Shown: one piece after another, positions 22,401 through 31,984 of the stretch
Layout: the number at the start of each line of letters is the position of its first letter
Numbering within the stretch: the first letter of the stretch is position 1
Source: Pectinophora gossypiella
Lineage: Eukaryota; Arthropoda; Insecta; Lepidoptera; Gelechiidae
Assembly (NCBI RefSeq): GCF_024362695.1
Contig: NC_065417.1
Location: forward strand, 7,185,001-7,249,000
Direction: 5' to 3'
DNA: 64,000 bases
Notes under the pieces: generated by a model
What the model was told of the DNA's origin: nothing
What the model saw: the letters and a program-made list of their open reading frames with translations, nothing else
Databases searched by the model: none
Program-made: the position numbers and the translations under genes

Positions 22401-25399
22401 TTTCCTGGTTTATTGGGGTTCTGCACGGCAAAGTGTGGCAGGAACCAACTGACGGTGCTCGCTCGTTCATGACCGTCACATGGTGCTGCGTAGCCCTTGT
22501 TCAGCAGGTTCTCCATTTGGGCCGTGTACTGCTTGGCGAAGTCGGGTGAAGCGTCCATCTTCCTCTCGATGCTTCTCAGACGTCGGAAGGCTGCATCGTA
22601 GCTTGGAGGCATGGTCACGTCGTCACGACGCCATGGAAGTCCAACCTCGTAGGCCCCGTCGATCTTCTTCATCGTCTTCTGCACGATGTCCCGAGCGCGC
22701 TGATTGGCAACGCCCACGAGCGGTTTGTGACTGACACCCAGTGCGTCAATCTTGAAGTGCGCCTCGACGAGTTGCTCGAGACGTCGGTCGTACTGGTCGG
22801 TTGTGTCCCCGTGTCGTTCTACATCGTAGACATGCAGCACGCTCCCTTGTTGTATGATGGTGTTGCGTGGTACGGATCCGTGTACCACCCATCCAAGCTG
22901 CGTTCTTGATGCGGCGGGTTCGTTCGGGCCGCCAACTCGAAGTTCACGGGACACGATCAATTCCCAGTGGTCTGTCCCCACTAGGACTCTAGGGCGTGCT
23001 AGCTCGTAGCACATCTCGTTCTTGTCCAGGCGTAGGTGCTTGTATTTTCTCAGTAGCGACTTAGAGATGGTCTGCTGGTGTAGAATAAGGTTCTTCACTG
23101 TGCGTGCCCTTATTCCGTACGGTGCGTGTTCATTCTTGCCTCGGAGTTGCACCGCGACTGATCTGCTCTCCTCTTCTTGTTGCGCCATGTTCACACCGCG
23201 CAGGTTCAGTGGCTGTGTGGGTCCACTTGCGCCGATGCTCTCCGCCAGCTCGTTGTCAATAAGAGTGACGGTGGCGCCTTCATCCAGTAGGGCGTAGGTG
23301 GAGACCTCCCCCCGTGGTCCGCTCACGATCACTGGGCAGACCTTCAGCAGGACAGTCCTCGGGCCAGTGGCGGTAGTGGCCACCGACATGACTGTTTCCG
23401 GGCCACTCGTCGATGGTTGCGGTTCGGCTGCGGCGGCGGGCGGGTTCTCGTGTAGCGTAGCGTGATGTGGACGGCGACATTGGTTCACGCCGCACACCCG
23501 CGCCTTGCATGCTATGCGTCGATGTTTCGAGGCGACACATTTGAAGCAGAGACCTCTCTCCTTCACGAAGTCCCATCGCTGGTTGACTGTCAGTGCCTTG
23601 TAGGATTGGCACTGCGGCAACTTGTGATCTTCTCCGCAGCTGGGGCACTGGACGGCTCGCTCGCTCGTGTTGTAGATGGCTTCTGGTTTTCTTCCCAATG
23701 ATGATCTCCCACTCGTGCTGGCCTTTAATTCTTTGCTTCTGTTCGCAGCGGGAGCAGTAGCAGCGGCGACGGTGCTGGCACTCGGGGCGTACATGAAGGA
23801 GATCGCTAAGTTCGCCTCGTGTGTCAGGAATCGGGACATCATGACGATCTCGGGAACGTTGTCCTCTTCATGAAGGGATGCGTAGTCACACCAGCGTGAC
23901 CGATGATGCGGGCTGAGCTTGCCAAGTACTTCTCGAGCCAGCAGTGGGTTGTGGATGAAGCCCCGTTTGTCGATGGACTCCAGTATGCACACTTGATTGC
24001 GCAGCTTGATCGCGAAGTTATTGAGGTCTATCGCAGACGGTCCCAACCTCGGTAGTCGTCTAATTTCTTCTAGCGCCCGGTCGATCAGCACCTCGGGGCG
24101 CCCGAAGCATTGTTCCAGTGTCTTCATTATGACGCTCGGATCGGTTGCGGTGTACAGCAGTGCCGCCACGGCTTCGCGTGCCTCCCCCCGTAGGCACGTC
24201 CGTAGTCGCTGTAGGTTCTCGGCGGCGCTCAAATTGTAGAGACGTGTTGAATCTCTCATTGTTGCTTTGAAGGGCAGCCATTCGTTCGGGTTGCCGCTGA
24301 AGATGGGTAGCTCGACGTTCCGGATGCGTGGTCGCGCCATCCGCTCGAGTGCCTCTGCCAATTGCTCGATGCCTTGCTTCGCGTTCGAGGTTCGGCGTCT
24401 TCGTTCCGCTGACGGGTGTCGGTCTCGTTCCGGCGACCGTAGTGGGTGTCGCTCTCGTTCAGGCGACGGTGAGAAGTGTCGCACACGTTCCGGCGACTGT
24501 CGGGGGCGTCGCACTCGTTCAGGCGACGGTGAGAGGTGTCGCACACGTTCCGGCGACTGTCGGGGGCGTCGCACTCGTTCAGGCGACGGTGAGAGGTGTC
24601 GCACACGTTCCGGCGACTGTCGGGGGCGTCGCACTCGTTCAGGCGACGGTGAGAGATGACGCGGTGCGCGTTGAGGTGTCGGCGAGGAGCGTAGCGGCGC
24701 GCGGCGTCTGGCTCTCTCCTCGAAACGGGTCTGCTTCTGTTCTTCGTCCCGTGTCTCGTCCATGCGCATGAACCAGTCATCGACCCGGTCATTGGGTCCC
24801 AGGCATACGTCCTCTTCCTGCAGACGAGCGCTCTCTTCCTCTTGGATGTTCTCTTGTTCGACGGCGAGACGCTTCCGAATCAAATCGGCTTCTAATTCCA
24901 TCTTGCGTCGTTCAAGCTTCGCCAGTTGTTCCGCGGCTTCTAATTCAGCCAAGCGTAGTCTCGCAGTAGCATTCGTCGAACGTATGGAGGGCGCGAGCGA
25001 TCCGCGCAGTGTATCTGCAACGCGTCGTGTCGCAGCGGGGGCGGCGGTGCGGGGTGCGGTGCCGACGGTGAGGTGCGGGGCGCCCGTGGTGAGGTGCGGG
25101 GCGCCCGCGGTGAGGGGCGGGGCGCCCGCGGTGAGGGGCGCGGGTTCGATCGTCGCGCTAGTCGTCGGTTGTTCGCGGACTGAGCGCGTCGCGACGGTCG
25201 GTGAGGCGGGGGGTGCCTGAGATAACCGCCTCTGACGTTCCTCTTCGATTCGTTGGAGGGCGAGACGTTCGGTCTCGCGCCGTTGCTCTTCCTCGCGGCG
25301 TTGTTCCTCCAGCTCCACAGCGTCGCTCTGACTCCGGGTCACTACCATCTCGGATCGGTGAAATGGCAGGGAGGTACTGAGCGCGTTCCGCGATGGCAC
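19472..25399 (-). CDS. Gag-Pol polyprotein of BEL/Pao retrotransposon
   Basis: A single 1975-codon ORF without frameshift. Residues about 30-200 are charged and coiled-coil-like, 246-330 an S-P-E-R-V-R repeat, and about 355-530 the BEL-type Gag (DUF1759-like). Zinc knuckles follow: C585-C588-H592-C597 and C618-C621-H626-C631. The aspartic protease site reads LLDEGA (706-708 DEG, where D-S/T-G is usual). Reverse transcriptase has D1047 and YMDD at 1124-1127. RNase H has D1310, E1354 and D1384. The integrase zinc site is H1608-H1613-C1643-C1646, with core D1679, D1741 and E1790. The tail after about 1875 fits the DUF5641-type C-terminus. The first Met (25399) or Met18 (MVVTRSQS) could be the start; the latter resembles the start of many BEL Gag proteins. 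The stop lies inside the 3' LTR. Confidence 0.95.
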   Translation of the reverse strand: MPSRNALSTSLPFHRSEMVVTRSQSDAVELEEQRREEEQRRETERLALQRIEEERQRRLSQAPPASPTVATRSVREQPTTSATIEPAPLTAGAPPLTAGAPHLTTGAPHLTVGTAPRTAAPAATRRVADTLRGSLAPSIRSTNATARLRLAELEAAEQLAKLERRKMELEADLIRKRLAVEQENIQEEESARLQEEDVCLGPNDRVDDWFMRMDETRDEEQKQTRFEERARRRAPLRSSPTPQRAPRHLSPSPERVRRPRQSPERVRHLSPSPERVRRPRQSPERVRHLSPSPERVRRPRQSPERVRHFSPSPERERHPLRSPERDRHPSAERRRRTSNAKQGIEQLAEALERMARPRIRNVELPIFSGNPNEWLPFKATMRDSTRLYNLSAAENLQRLRTCLRGEAREAVAALLYTATDPSVIMKTLEQCFGRPEVLIDRALEEIRRLPRLGPSAIDLNNFAIKLRNQVCILESIDKRGFIHNPLLAREVLGKLSPHHRSRWCDYASLHEEDNVPEIVMMSRFLTHEANLAISFMYAPSASTVAAATAPAANRSKELKASTSGRSSLGRKPEAIYNTSERAVQCPSCGEDHKLPQCQSYKALTVNQRWDFVKERGLCFKCVASKHRRIACKARVCGVNQCRRPHHATLHENPPAAAAEPQPSTSGPETVMSVATTATGPRTVLLKVCPVIVSGPRGEVSTYALLDEGATVTLIDNELAESIGASGPTQPLNLRGVNMAQQEEESRSVAVQLRGKNEHAPYGIRARTVKNLILHQQTISKSLLRKYKHLRLDKNEMCYELARPRVLVGTDHWELIVSRELRVGGPNEPAASRTQLGWVVHGSVPRNTIIQQGSVLHVYDVERHGDTTDQYDRRLEQLVEAHFKIDALGVSHKPLVGVANQRARDIVQKTMKKIDGAYEVGLPWRRDDVTMPPSYDAAFRRLRSIERKMDASPDFAKQYTAQMENLLNKGYAAPCDGHERASTVSWFLPHFAVQNPNKPGKLRLVFDAAARSHGVCLNDELLEGPDLLLSLQGIVFRFRERPVAVTADIQEMFLRVKIRPEDQPAQQFLWRGNDRKNPPRCFKMTSMIFGAASSPFMAHSVRDHNAHAHAHTHPRALEAITHSHYMDDFVASYEDIEEGRRTINEVIEVHADAGFTLRGWNSNYEGVLDEVPVELRATQPTQLGGEGHAEHKILGLYWNAGRDELGFNTSLNRVPNEVRTRSRAPTKREALSAVMSIYDPLGLLSHYTIRAKIILQGLWRLKLPWDEPIPEEEAGQFMSWLAQLEEVARLRLPRCYEMKNHQRIELHIFCDASEQAYATVAYWRIVRCDGSIGVTLVGAKSKVAPQRTQTIPRLELQAAVIGVRLADTLKKEHRIKIDSVTYWTDSATVIHWVRNDARRYTPFVAHRLSEIAELTQKDEWRWLPTTHNVADDATRCHGTTISVNDRWFQGPDFLYESPEHWPAEQSSHIEEEDVLHTGTRDGQKEDWLPDPGRFSKYETLIRAAARVLAFIDMCRKKKKNLEVEHLERAERALLQRAQRESFGAEIERIQAGRSISKTSRLYKLDPELQDGILRVRGRIGAATVPEHMKRPIILDGRHHLTKLLVLREHCAAGHANRERVTNDLRQRYWIIHLRPTVRAVEHACALCKVRRAMPRAPATGNLPQARLEPFHRPFTNCGVDYFGPMMVKIGRRREKRWGALFTCLTTRAIHVELAASLSTDSALMALRRMAARRGWPRVIYSDNATNFRGADHELKAAYKEWAPALQQEGMLHRTEWRFIPPGAPNQGGAWERMVRSVKAALGAVLKEKAPPEEVLQTLLTEVEFSVNARPLTHVSVDPNDPEALTPNHFLLGGSMGLPTTGPCDEADRRAWRASQALADHFWQRWLKEYLPTLVPRGEPTNNDAGLKEGDIVVVVDPTLPRNVWPMGEVIRTFIGPDGGIRVADVRTRTGIFRRPTRKLAVLIKKEASQATPGGEM
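19477..19487 (-). other. BEL polypurine tract
   Basis: Sense GGGGGGAGAGA directly abuts the 3' LTR start TGTAGCGG. This is the expected position and composition for plus-strand priming. Unusually, it is also coding: it specifies the last residues of Gag-Pol. Confidence 0.85.
24471..24660 (-). repeat. 60-bp coding minisatellite in Gag (three units)
   Basis: Three consecutive units of exactly 60 bp (starting 24481, 24541, 24601) are nearly identical and encode alternating S-P-S-P-E-R-V-R and Q-S-P-E-R-V-R motifs at residues about 249-310. The 60-bp period keeps the reading frame, so unit number could vary without breaking the ORF. Confidence 0.9.
25066..25141 (-). repeat. 21-bp coding tandem repeat in Gag N-terminal region
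   Basis: About three and a half units of GGTGAGGTGCGGGGCGCCCG-type sequence encode L-T-A/T-G-A-P-P/H repeats at residues about 89-115. The period is a multiple of three. Confidence 0.8.
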
Positions 25400-25435
25400 C
25401 AGATGTTCCCACGATGAAGTGCTTCGGCGATCTGA

Positions 25436-25453
25436 ATCCGGCTCGAAGGACCA
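25436..25453 (-). other. Primer-binding site, complementary to tRNA-Tyr 3' end
   Basis: In sense orientation the site reads TGGTCCTTCGAGCCGGAT, 5 nt after the 5' LTR. Its complement, ATCCGGCTCGAAGGA plus CCA, is the 3' end of insect tRNA-Tyr as I know it. A full 18-nt match supports a functional minus-strand primer site. Confidence 0.85.
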
Positions 25454-25458
25454 GGAAC

Positions 25459-25716
25459 TGTTGTGGACTGTATGTTCAGGATCTCGGGGAAATAAAAGGC
25501 TCGATCAAATTTCCGGATCAACTGCTAACTAACTCGTTTATTTCATATAAATATCCACCTTAGCTACTAATTTCGCTATCACAACTAGTGGGTCTTACGT
25601 TCTAATCTTATAGCTATCCTATTCTAATATTATCGCCGTCTCGTTCTAGGGGCGGCGCTTCCTTCGCTGTCCCTTTTTAGCGGCGCCGTCTCGCTCTAGT
25701 GGCGGCGTCCGCTACA
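25459..25716 (-). repeat. BEL element 5' LTR
   Basis: This is the upstream LTR in sense orientation. It reads identical to 19219-19476 over all 258 bp. Transcription of the element should start within it. Confidence 0.95.
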
Positions 25717-28700
25717 TCTATATTAAACAAATTATCTAACTACTTATACGTAATTCTTCTATTTATGTCTGTAATGACCTCTCATGTGTGTAGATTAATT
25801 ACACTTATGATTTCTTATTTATATTTATCTTTATTGAAAGATTGTCACACATAATTATGAGGCCAACCAGAGGAGTGAGTGTGAACTTGTGACCAATTAT
25901 CGCAATCTCAAGATCCGGCCGAATAGTGAATGTTTTCCGAAGCAAATGTACAAGAAAGTCACGTTAATAAAGCAATTTCAAACCAGCCTGATCATTTCTA
26001 CAGTAGATTCCTAGAGGAAAGTTAGTCAGGGTGTTTTAGAACTATATATGTAATTTTTCAGTGCAGATTGACCTATCTACTCATTTTCTTATAATACAAA
26101 AGTAAGTACCTACCTATATATGATTATATTATGATGTTATATTTTAAATGTAAATAGAGTTGAAATTTTAAAATCGCTTACTGCAACGTGAAAAGTCACA
26201 AGAAGCCAATGTGCAGCAAAAGTTAAAGACCTAAGATGGTCAATGTCTGAAAAGACGAGTAGGTAGCTGATTAACATCAATATTGGTTTGCGAAATGGTA
26301 ATTATAATTCGATTAATCAAGCGGGTTCCATCTGACTAGGTGCCACTAGTGTTGTACGCAGTTACAAAAAGGATACCTCATCGGGTTGCGTAATCATTTG
26401 TTATCGACAACCGAATCCCAAATAATTTTCCGCATAGCGTCCTGGTGAGAGTCCCCTTAGACAGTAGTTAAGTGATAGTAACGTAAATTCTTGCGAAACT
26501 TATATAAACAACATCGGATGTCACAAAATGAGGCCGAAAATGTAAGTATTTACAAAACTACTTCCCGTCCGCCTTACTCAACATTCTGCCAAGTAGATAG
26601 ACTTTCCTATCTAGTAAATAGTTAAGATAACATTATCGCCGCCTGTCACGCATCAGCCAGTCACCTGAAACTCACACCTGTTCACACACCATACAGGTGA
26701 TATATGTCCCTCGACTCTAATCACTGTTCGGCTAGACAGATCGCAATTATATAAGCTACACTACTGCTCAGCTTTAACAATCATAACTACACCGCCTAGC
26801 AACCGAGCAACGTACGCCGTTGTCAATCCCTTTAGCGTCACGCAACATTTCAAATTGTGTTGGCAATGGAATACAGTGACTGGGTTCGGTTTTTATCAGC
26901 GTTATCACGCGTGGGCCACGAGGTTTGCAGGTTTCACAGGCCAAGTCGAGACTGATAGGAAGAACGAAGTCCACAAATCATTATTTCCTCGAATGTAAAC
27001 AGTCCCGACCTTACAAGTCTTGCGTCCAGCTAACCAATGACGTAAAAGTAGGTTATAAATAAAAATATTATGTAGGTAGGTATAATAAATGACATATGGA
27101 AATGAGCGACGTACGTGACGTGGAGAATTATGTAACGAAAAATTGTCTAAATAATTTAATTTCTTATCGCGTAGTACATGCTGATAATGCATAACCTACC
27201 AACACTAAGAAGGAAGTGTCTGGCCACCTGGTTACGTCATGTTGCTAAAAATAAGCAACGGTTACTTACATAACATTAACATCATAGTAATGACGTTAAT
27301 ACGATTAGCATTATGAATGTAAATTCGCAAATTAACTCACTGGATGCATTTATAATTTTTAAATTGATAATCATGCAAATGTGTAAGGCCATAATATATG
27401 AGGCTATTACTCAGACGTCACTTAAATTCAGATATATCTTTAAAAATATTTAATACTTACTAGATTCTTACCAGGGCTGATGAGGTCGGTCGTTGGCGCA
27501 GAACCTGGTCGGGTAATCGAGAGTTTTGAAGGGCGAATCGATGGTTATAGGACTTCAAACCCGTTTTTGACTTAGCTCATATGTGTAAGTATATAAGGGA
27601 ATATATAATATTAAATATAGTAAAATATGATAGAGGCTGTTATGTGTATGGGCAGGAACGAAAAGAAAAACTAAGAATATTTAATCCCGATGGTTCACTA
27701 AACAAAGGGACACAACGCATTGGAGATAGCTCTAGTTGGATCTACGAGTATCTATTGCAGGCGATATTTGCTGGTAACCTTTACACATCAGTAACCATAT
27801 TTATTTTTCCCATATAGGTACATTCCTGATCGTTTGTCTTTGCAGACTCGTGTTTCGAATTACCTAACAGTATTTTCGAAAGTCAAGTTTACGTTCATAA
27901 TGTAGGCACCTACATGTGTTAGTAAGAGAGAAAATGTATCCGCTTCCTAGAAAACTAGAGTACCTATCGGTGTTTACGCAGATCGAGTTTAATTGCTTAG
28001 ACAATTATACGGCAGACAAGCTGACAGACGTTGGCAGTCTAGCTCGTTTGTTGTGGCTATACAATCACAGGAAAAATACGCAGTTTGAAATACTACGACC
28101 AATGATGCTTTGTATTGGAATTCCATGTTATTTTAACCACAACGTATTTTAAAATAGTCTCCTGTGAACTCAATGTAACAATAACAGGGAATAATAACGC
28201 GTAACTTGCAGATCTTTTTAAGATTTAATTGTCATCTAAATCGTCCAAATGGTGACATGGTTTATAAATCCATTTTAGGACAAATAATATCTTCCATCCC
28301 AATAGCGATACACGCATATTTATACTCTCTCTCTTTGGAGTAATCGCTATTCCTCTCTTCTTCCCGCCAAATCATTTTTATATTTCACCTTCGTTTTTAT
28401 ATTTATATTATTTGGATATTATTATGTATTTACTACTTAAATATATAATGCGCAGAAAAATGTGATGCGTACATTGTAAAAGTAACTTAAAAATCAATTT
28501 TGTGTACCTGTACTAATATACTATAGAATAACACCGCAATATCTACTACTTATCTAAATATTCAGTTTTACCAAGAAATGTGAAATCATTGTCAGAAAGT
28601 CCTTATTTGGCTTACAATGTAGAGAGAGAGTCGAAGGAATCGGTTTAAGTAAATATTAGCGTTCTTATCACGAGTGCGTAAGAGCGAAGGTGTTTTGGGT

Positions 28701-31600
28701 AGGTTTCGACAGCAGTTTCAAGGATCAAGGGAATTTTGTAATATTTAATTGAATATGTTAATATATCGCAAGGTATATTAAACAAAACCAACATAGTGCC
28801 AAAAAATATAAGTAACCCAGAATAGTACGCAGATTTACACTTATCGTATATTATTTTAAGATGTATGCAACAACACATTATATTCCAGTCTATATTAATA
28901 GCCTGTTGGAGATAAACTAGCAATTAGCGGCGCGACTGTTAATTAATGAAGGTGCTTGTGTCCGGGCTTGTTCAACTGGTTTTCGGCTGGCAATGCGCAA
29001 GCGCAGCGTCCCATATGAATATATCGGACGCTATTGCCACTATGCTTGTATCGACTGTTAATTGGGTTAATTTAATGCAATAACCACGCACTAAGCTACC
29101 GGTGACTCAATGGTCTGGCCGACTTTTTTCATCAGTCCTGGAATTTGATGAATCATAATAGCACCATAAATCCCAGCGTGATATCACGGCTATCTTTACA
29201 TACGAGCACAAGTGCCTAATCTATAACATCGTCACGTCGAATGTGAAAGTACTCTCGATGTAAGTAGATAAAACTTCGCGAGAAATCGTATGTCTGCGAT
29301 AAATTAGCAGTCACATGTTTTACGGCGACACGATGATGTTTATGCAAAGAAACTTAAATATTCGCGATTGTTGCGATTTGCGACAGTATTGTTGAGTTCA
29401 TCGGCGGTGGTCGGATTATGGTAACCATGATATGTCGCCGTGCACCGCTATTGCAGTATTACCGTTTGAAAAGATAACCGGTGATCGAAACAGTGCACAG
29501 CCGGGCGGGGCGGGCGTGCGGGGGGCGGGCGCCGTCTAGACGCTACGTCACGCGGCCTCGCGATACCGCGTCGGTAAACAACAATGTGCACTGACCGAAT
29601 ATGGCACCGCCACGCCGGTCACCGCAGCCGCGTCGCTCCGGCCGAACCACCGCCACCACCGTCACCGGCGATCTAGCACACCCGAACACACCACCAGCTC
29701 CTCAGGAGTTCTCATCATCACCCACATGCACCGACATTCTACAATAATGCCCTCAGTAACGATTTTATATCGGTTTTGTTATGAAAACATTTGCATAGCT
29801 TAGTCTATAGTCTAACTATAGAGTTGATTGTAGTGTTTACCCCGACACTGATGGAAACACGTTTGAAGTCATAGTATCGATAGGTCCCGTTTACAAATCA
29901 TCTCTAGCACAACCAACAAACACGTCTCACCGCGCCCCAAATAGACGTGTTGACTGACAGGAAACACGGCGGCTAGACTCGTTGTTGATTTGAAGATTGT
30001 CCAAAATCCCATTTGGGATCTAGACGTCGCGCCGGGCCCTTGAAACCTTTTTTATAATCTGACCGCTGTCGAATTGTCTTCGTAAAGTAAGTGGGTAGGT
30101 ATACTCGAATGCAGAGTGCCAAAGTCTCGCCGCCCGCCGGGCAGAGGCAATAACTAGTTAGACGGGCGTCTGGCGAGCCAACCGACTCCCTCGAGTTAGC
30201 TTGTGTTTGCCGTCTAATAATTAAAGGGAAAAGAACTCGACCTACGGAGCTGAAGTCTAACTATAAAATACTGGAATTATACGTTCAACTTGCGACTTGT
30301 TTGTGTCGTGTTGCCACAGACAGCACGTCATCTATCAAATTCTAAGAAACTGAGACAGTGACAGTGATTGTTGAGTTTATCACTGTCTAAAGTTTATCAG
30401 CAGCCGTCTGCTCCACAATTATTCTGATAAATCATGATTCACTATCATAAGTTAAACATTCCTTTTACTATCGGTGCATTGAGACAAGACATATGCTAGT
30501 AATTATCACGGTAATGCCTTTGGCGACAAACAGATGTGCCAATTTCAGGATAAGTACCGATAACCTAACTCAATATTTTCTTACTTCTCTTATAAAATAA
30601 AACACAAATGCAAATAATATTTTATGAAGTAAAAATTCTGGCATTGGTACACCCCCAAATCGATTCTCAATGCTTTGATGATTTTAGTAAGTATACAAAA
30701 ACTATTTTTGTCGTGTATTTCTGGTTTTAAATATTGTTCTGTACCTCAAAGTAAACATGTGGGTGTCAATAGTTTGCTTGTTTCTGTTTGAGGGGATTTG
30801 TTTAGCTGAGTGAGCAACTAAACAAATCCGCACTGCTTATACATATAGTGGGGATCACATAATCACATACAGTTTGCACCTCGCGGTTACGTCACACACT
30901 CATTGAACATTACAGTTTCGAATCGCTGAACTGAACAGCCATCCCTTTGATGTCTCGCCGCCGCGATACACTACAAAACAAAGCGCAATGTTTACGCCGC
31001 GATAGAGCACGAATATACTTACGGAAATATAATAAAATGAGTTAGGTACCAACTTAACCATCTCGCCATTAAGAATCAACATTTATATCGTGTAGAGTGG
31101 GGATCTGCGCATCGGTTTATATAGAAATACCTAATGCATGCCGTTTAGGCTTATCTATTGATTTTTTTTTATTATTTAGGTAGGTACTCAGTATGGGTAT
31201 TCTGTTGAGAAAAGAACGATATAAAGTTTAAGCGATTTAAACGATAAAGAATACAAAAACACATTTTACATAATCTTGTCTTGAGAATTAAAGTGTCCAG
31301 AGGAGGTTGATGTGACCTCTGTTTCCCCGCACTGGCCCACTTTGCGCGACAGATTAACTCTACGCTTGACTTAAGCGAAATGTCTGTAAAAAACGTGAAG
31401 GTCACAATATAAGTAGGACTCGTATACCTACATCGGCAACAAAAGGATTAAATTAAGCGAGGCTAATTGCTATTGACAACGTTAATCTACCTCATTCTAC
31501 ACCTGCAGTTGCTGTTGAGGGACAGTTGATAATGCGTCATGTCTATTGCAACGGTATGTACCTACTTAAACCTACCTATTTAAATTCCGGGTATTCGAGC
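25717..31600. other. Long intergenic stretch, mostly unique sequence
   Basis: I see no coding exon, RNA gene or full repeat here. A GC-rich, CpG-rich patch at 29490-29740 holds GTCTAGAC (29534-29541) and a CRE-like TACGTCA. The short ORFs in the stretch (for example 26774-26974, 28645-28923) have no family resemblance. Confidence 0.4.
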
Positions 31601-31601
31601 A

Positions 31602-31680
31602 AATATGTATGTATGTATATGTATGGGATAGACATTTAGGAGTCGCCGTCGCCGGACACGGCTTGGATGATGATGATGAT
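31602..31680 (+). repeat. Retroelement 3' tail with (GAT)n
   Basis: A (GTAT)n stretch leads into GGGATAGACATTTAGGAGTC and CGGACACGGCTTGGAT, then a (GAT)n run at about 31662-31679. This looks like the 3' end of a truncated LINE; the family is not resolved. Confidence 0.4.
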
Positions 31681-31690
31681 ATGTATGTAT

Positions 31691-31984
31691 GAGGAGCTCG
31701 GTGGCGCAGCGGTTAACGCGCTCGGTCTGCGATTGTTGAAGTTAAGCAACTTTCGCAAAGGCCGGTCATAGGATGGGTGACCACAAAAAAAAAGTTTTCA
31801 TCTCGAGCTCCTCCGTGCTTCGGAAGGCACGTTAAGCCGTTGGTCCCGGCTGCATTAGCAGTCGTTAATAACCACCAATCCGCACTCGGCCCGCGTGGTG
31901 GTTTAAGGCCCGATCTTCCTATCCATCCATAGGGAAGGCCCGTGCCCCAGCAGTGGGGACGTTAATGGGCTGATGATGATGATG
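31691..31984 (+). mobile_element. SINE family D, chimeric tRNA/5S rRNA head
   Basis: The head has a perfect tRNA A box, TGGCGCAGCGG (31702-31712). It continues into GAAGTTAAGCAAC (31738-31750) and GGATGGGTGACC (31771-31782), which are the internal promoter boxes of 5S rRNA. No tRNA B box is present. After an A-run the body carries TCCGTGCTTCGGAAGGCACG (31810-31829), shared with families A and B, and the 3' end CCCAGCAGTGGGGACGTTAA with a TGATGATGATGATG tail. A second copy is at 58807. Confidence 0.85.

Larger units (their letters stand above)
19219..25716 (-). mobile_element. Complete BEL/Pao LTR retrotransposon
   Basis: This 6.5-kb element reads on the minus strand. Two 258-bp LTRs that read identical bracket a tRNA-Tyr-type primer-binding site, one Gag-Pol ORF and a polypurine tract. 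LTRs begin TGTAGCGG and end CCACAACA in sense orientation. The domain order Gag, zinc knuckles, protease, RT, RNase H, integrase is diagnostic of BEL/Pao. Identical LTRs and an open ORF mean a recent insertion that may still be competent. I found no perfect target-site duplication: sense flanks are ...ATAGA and ATACT..., matching at only 3 of 5 positions. Confidence 0.95.

Noticed and set aside
24471..24660. CRISPR-like array
   Set aside because: The regularly spaced units are an in-frame coding minisatellite in a eukaryotic retrotransposon, with no unique spacers.
19496..25220. Many plus-strand and alternative minus-frame ORFs of 60-199 codons
   Set aside because: They are shadows of the GC-rich BEL Gag-Pol ORF. 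The domain motifs all lie in one minus-strand frame.
31738..31782. Possible 5S rRNA gene
   Set aside because: Only the internal promoter boxes are 5S-like. The 5' and 3' thirds of a 5S gene are absent and a SINE body follows.
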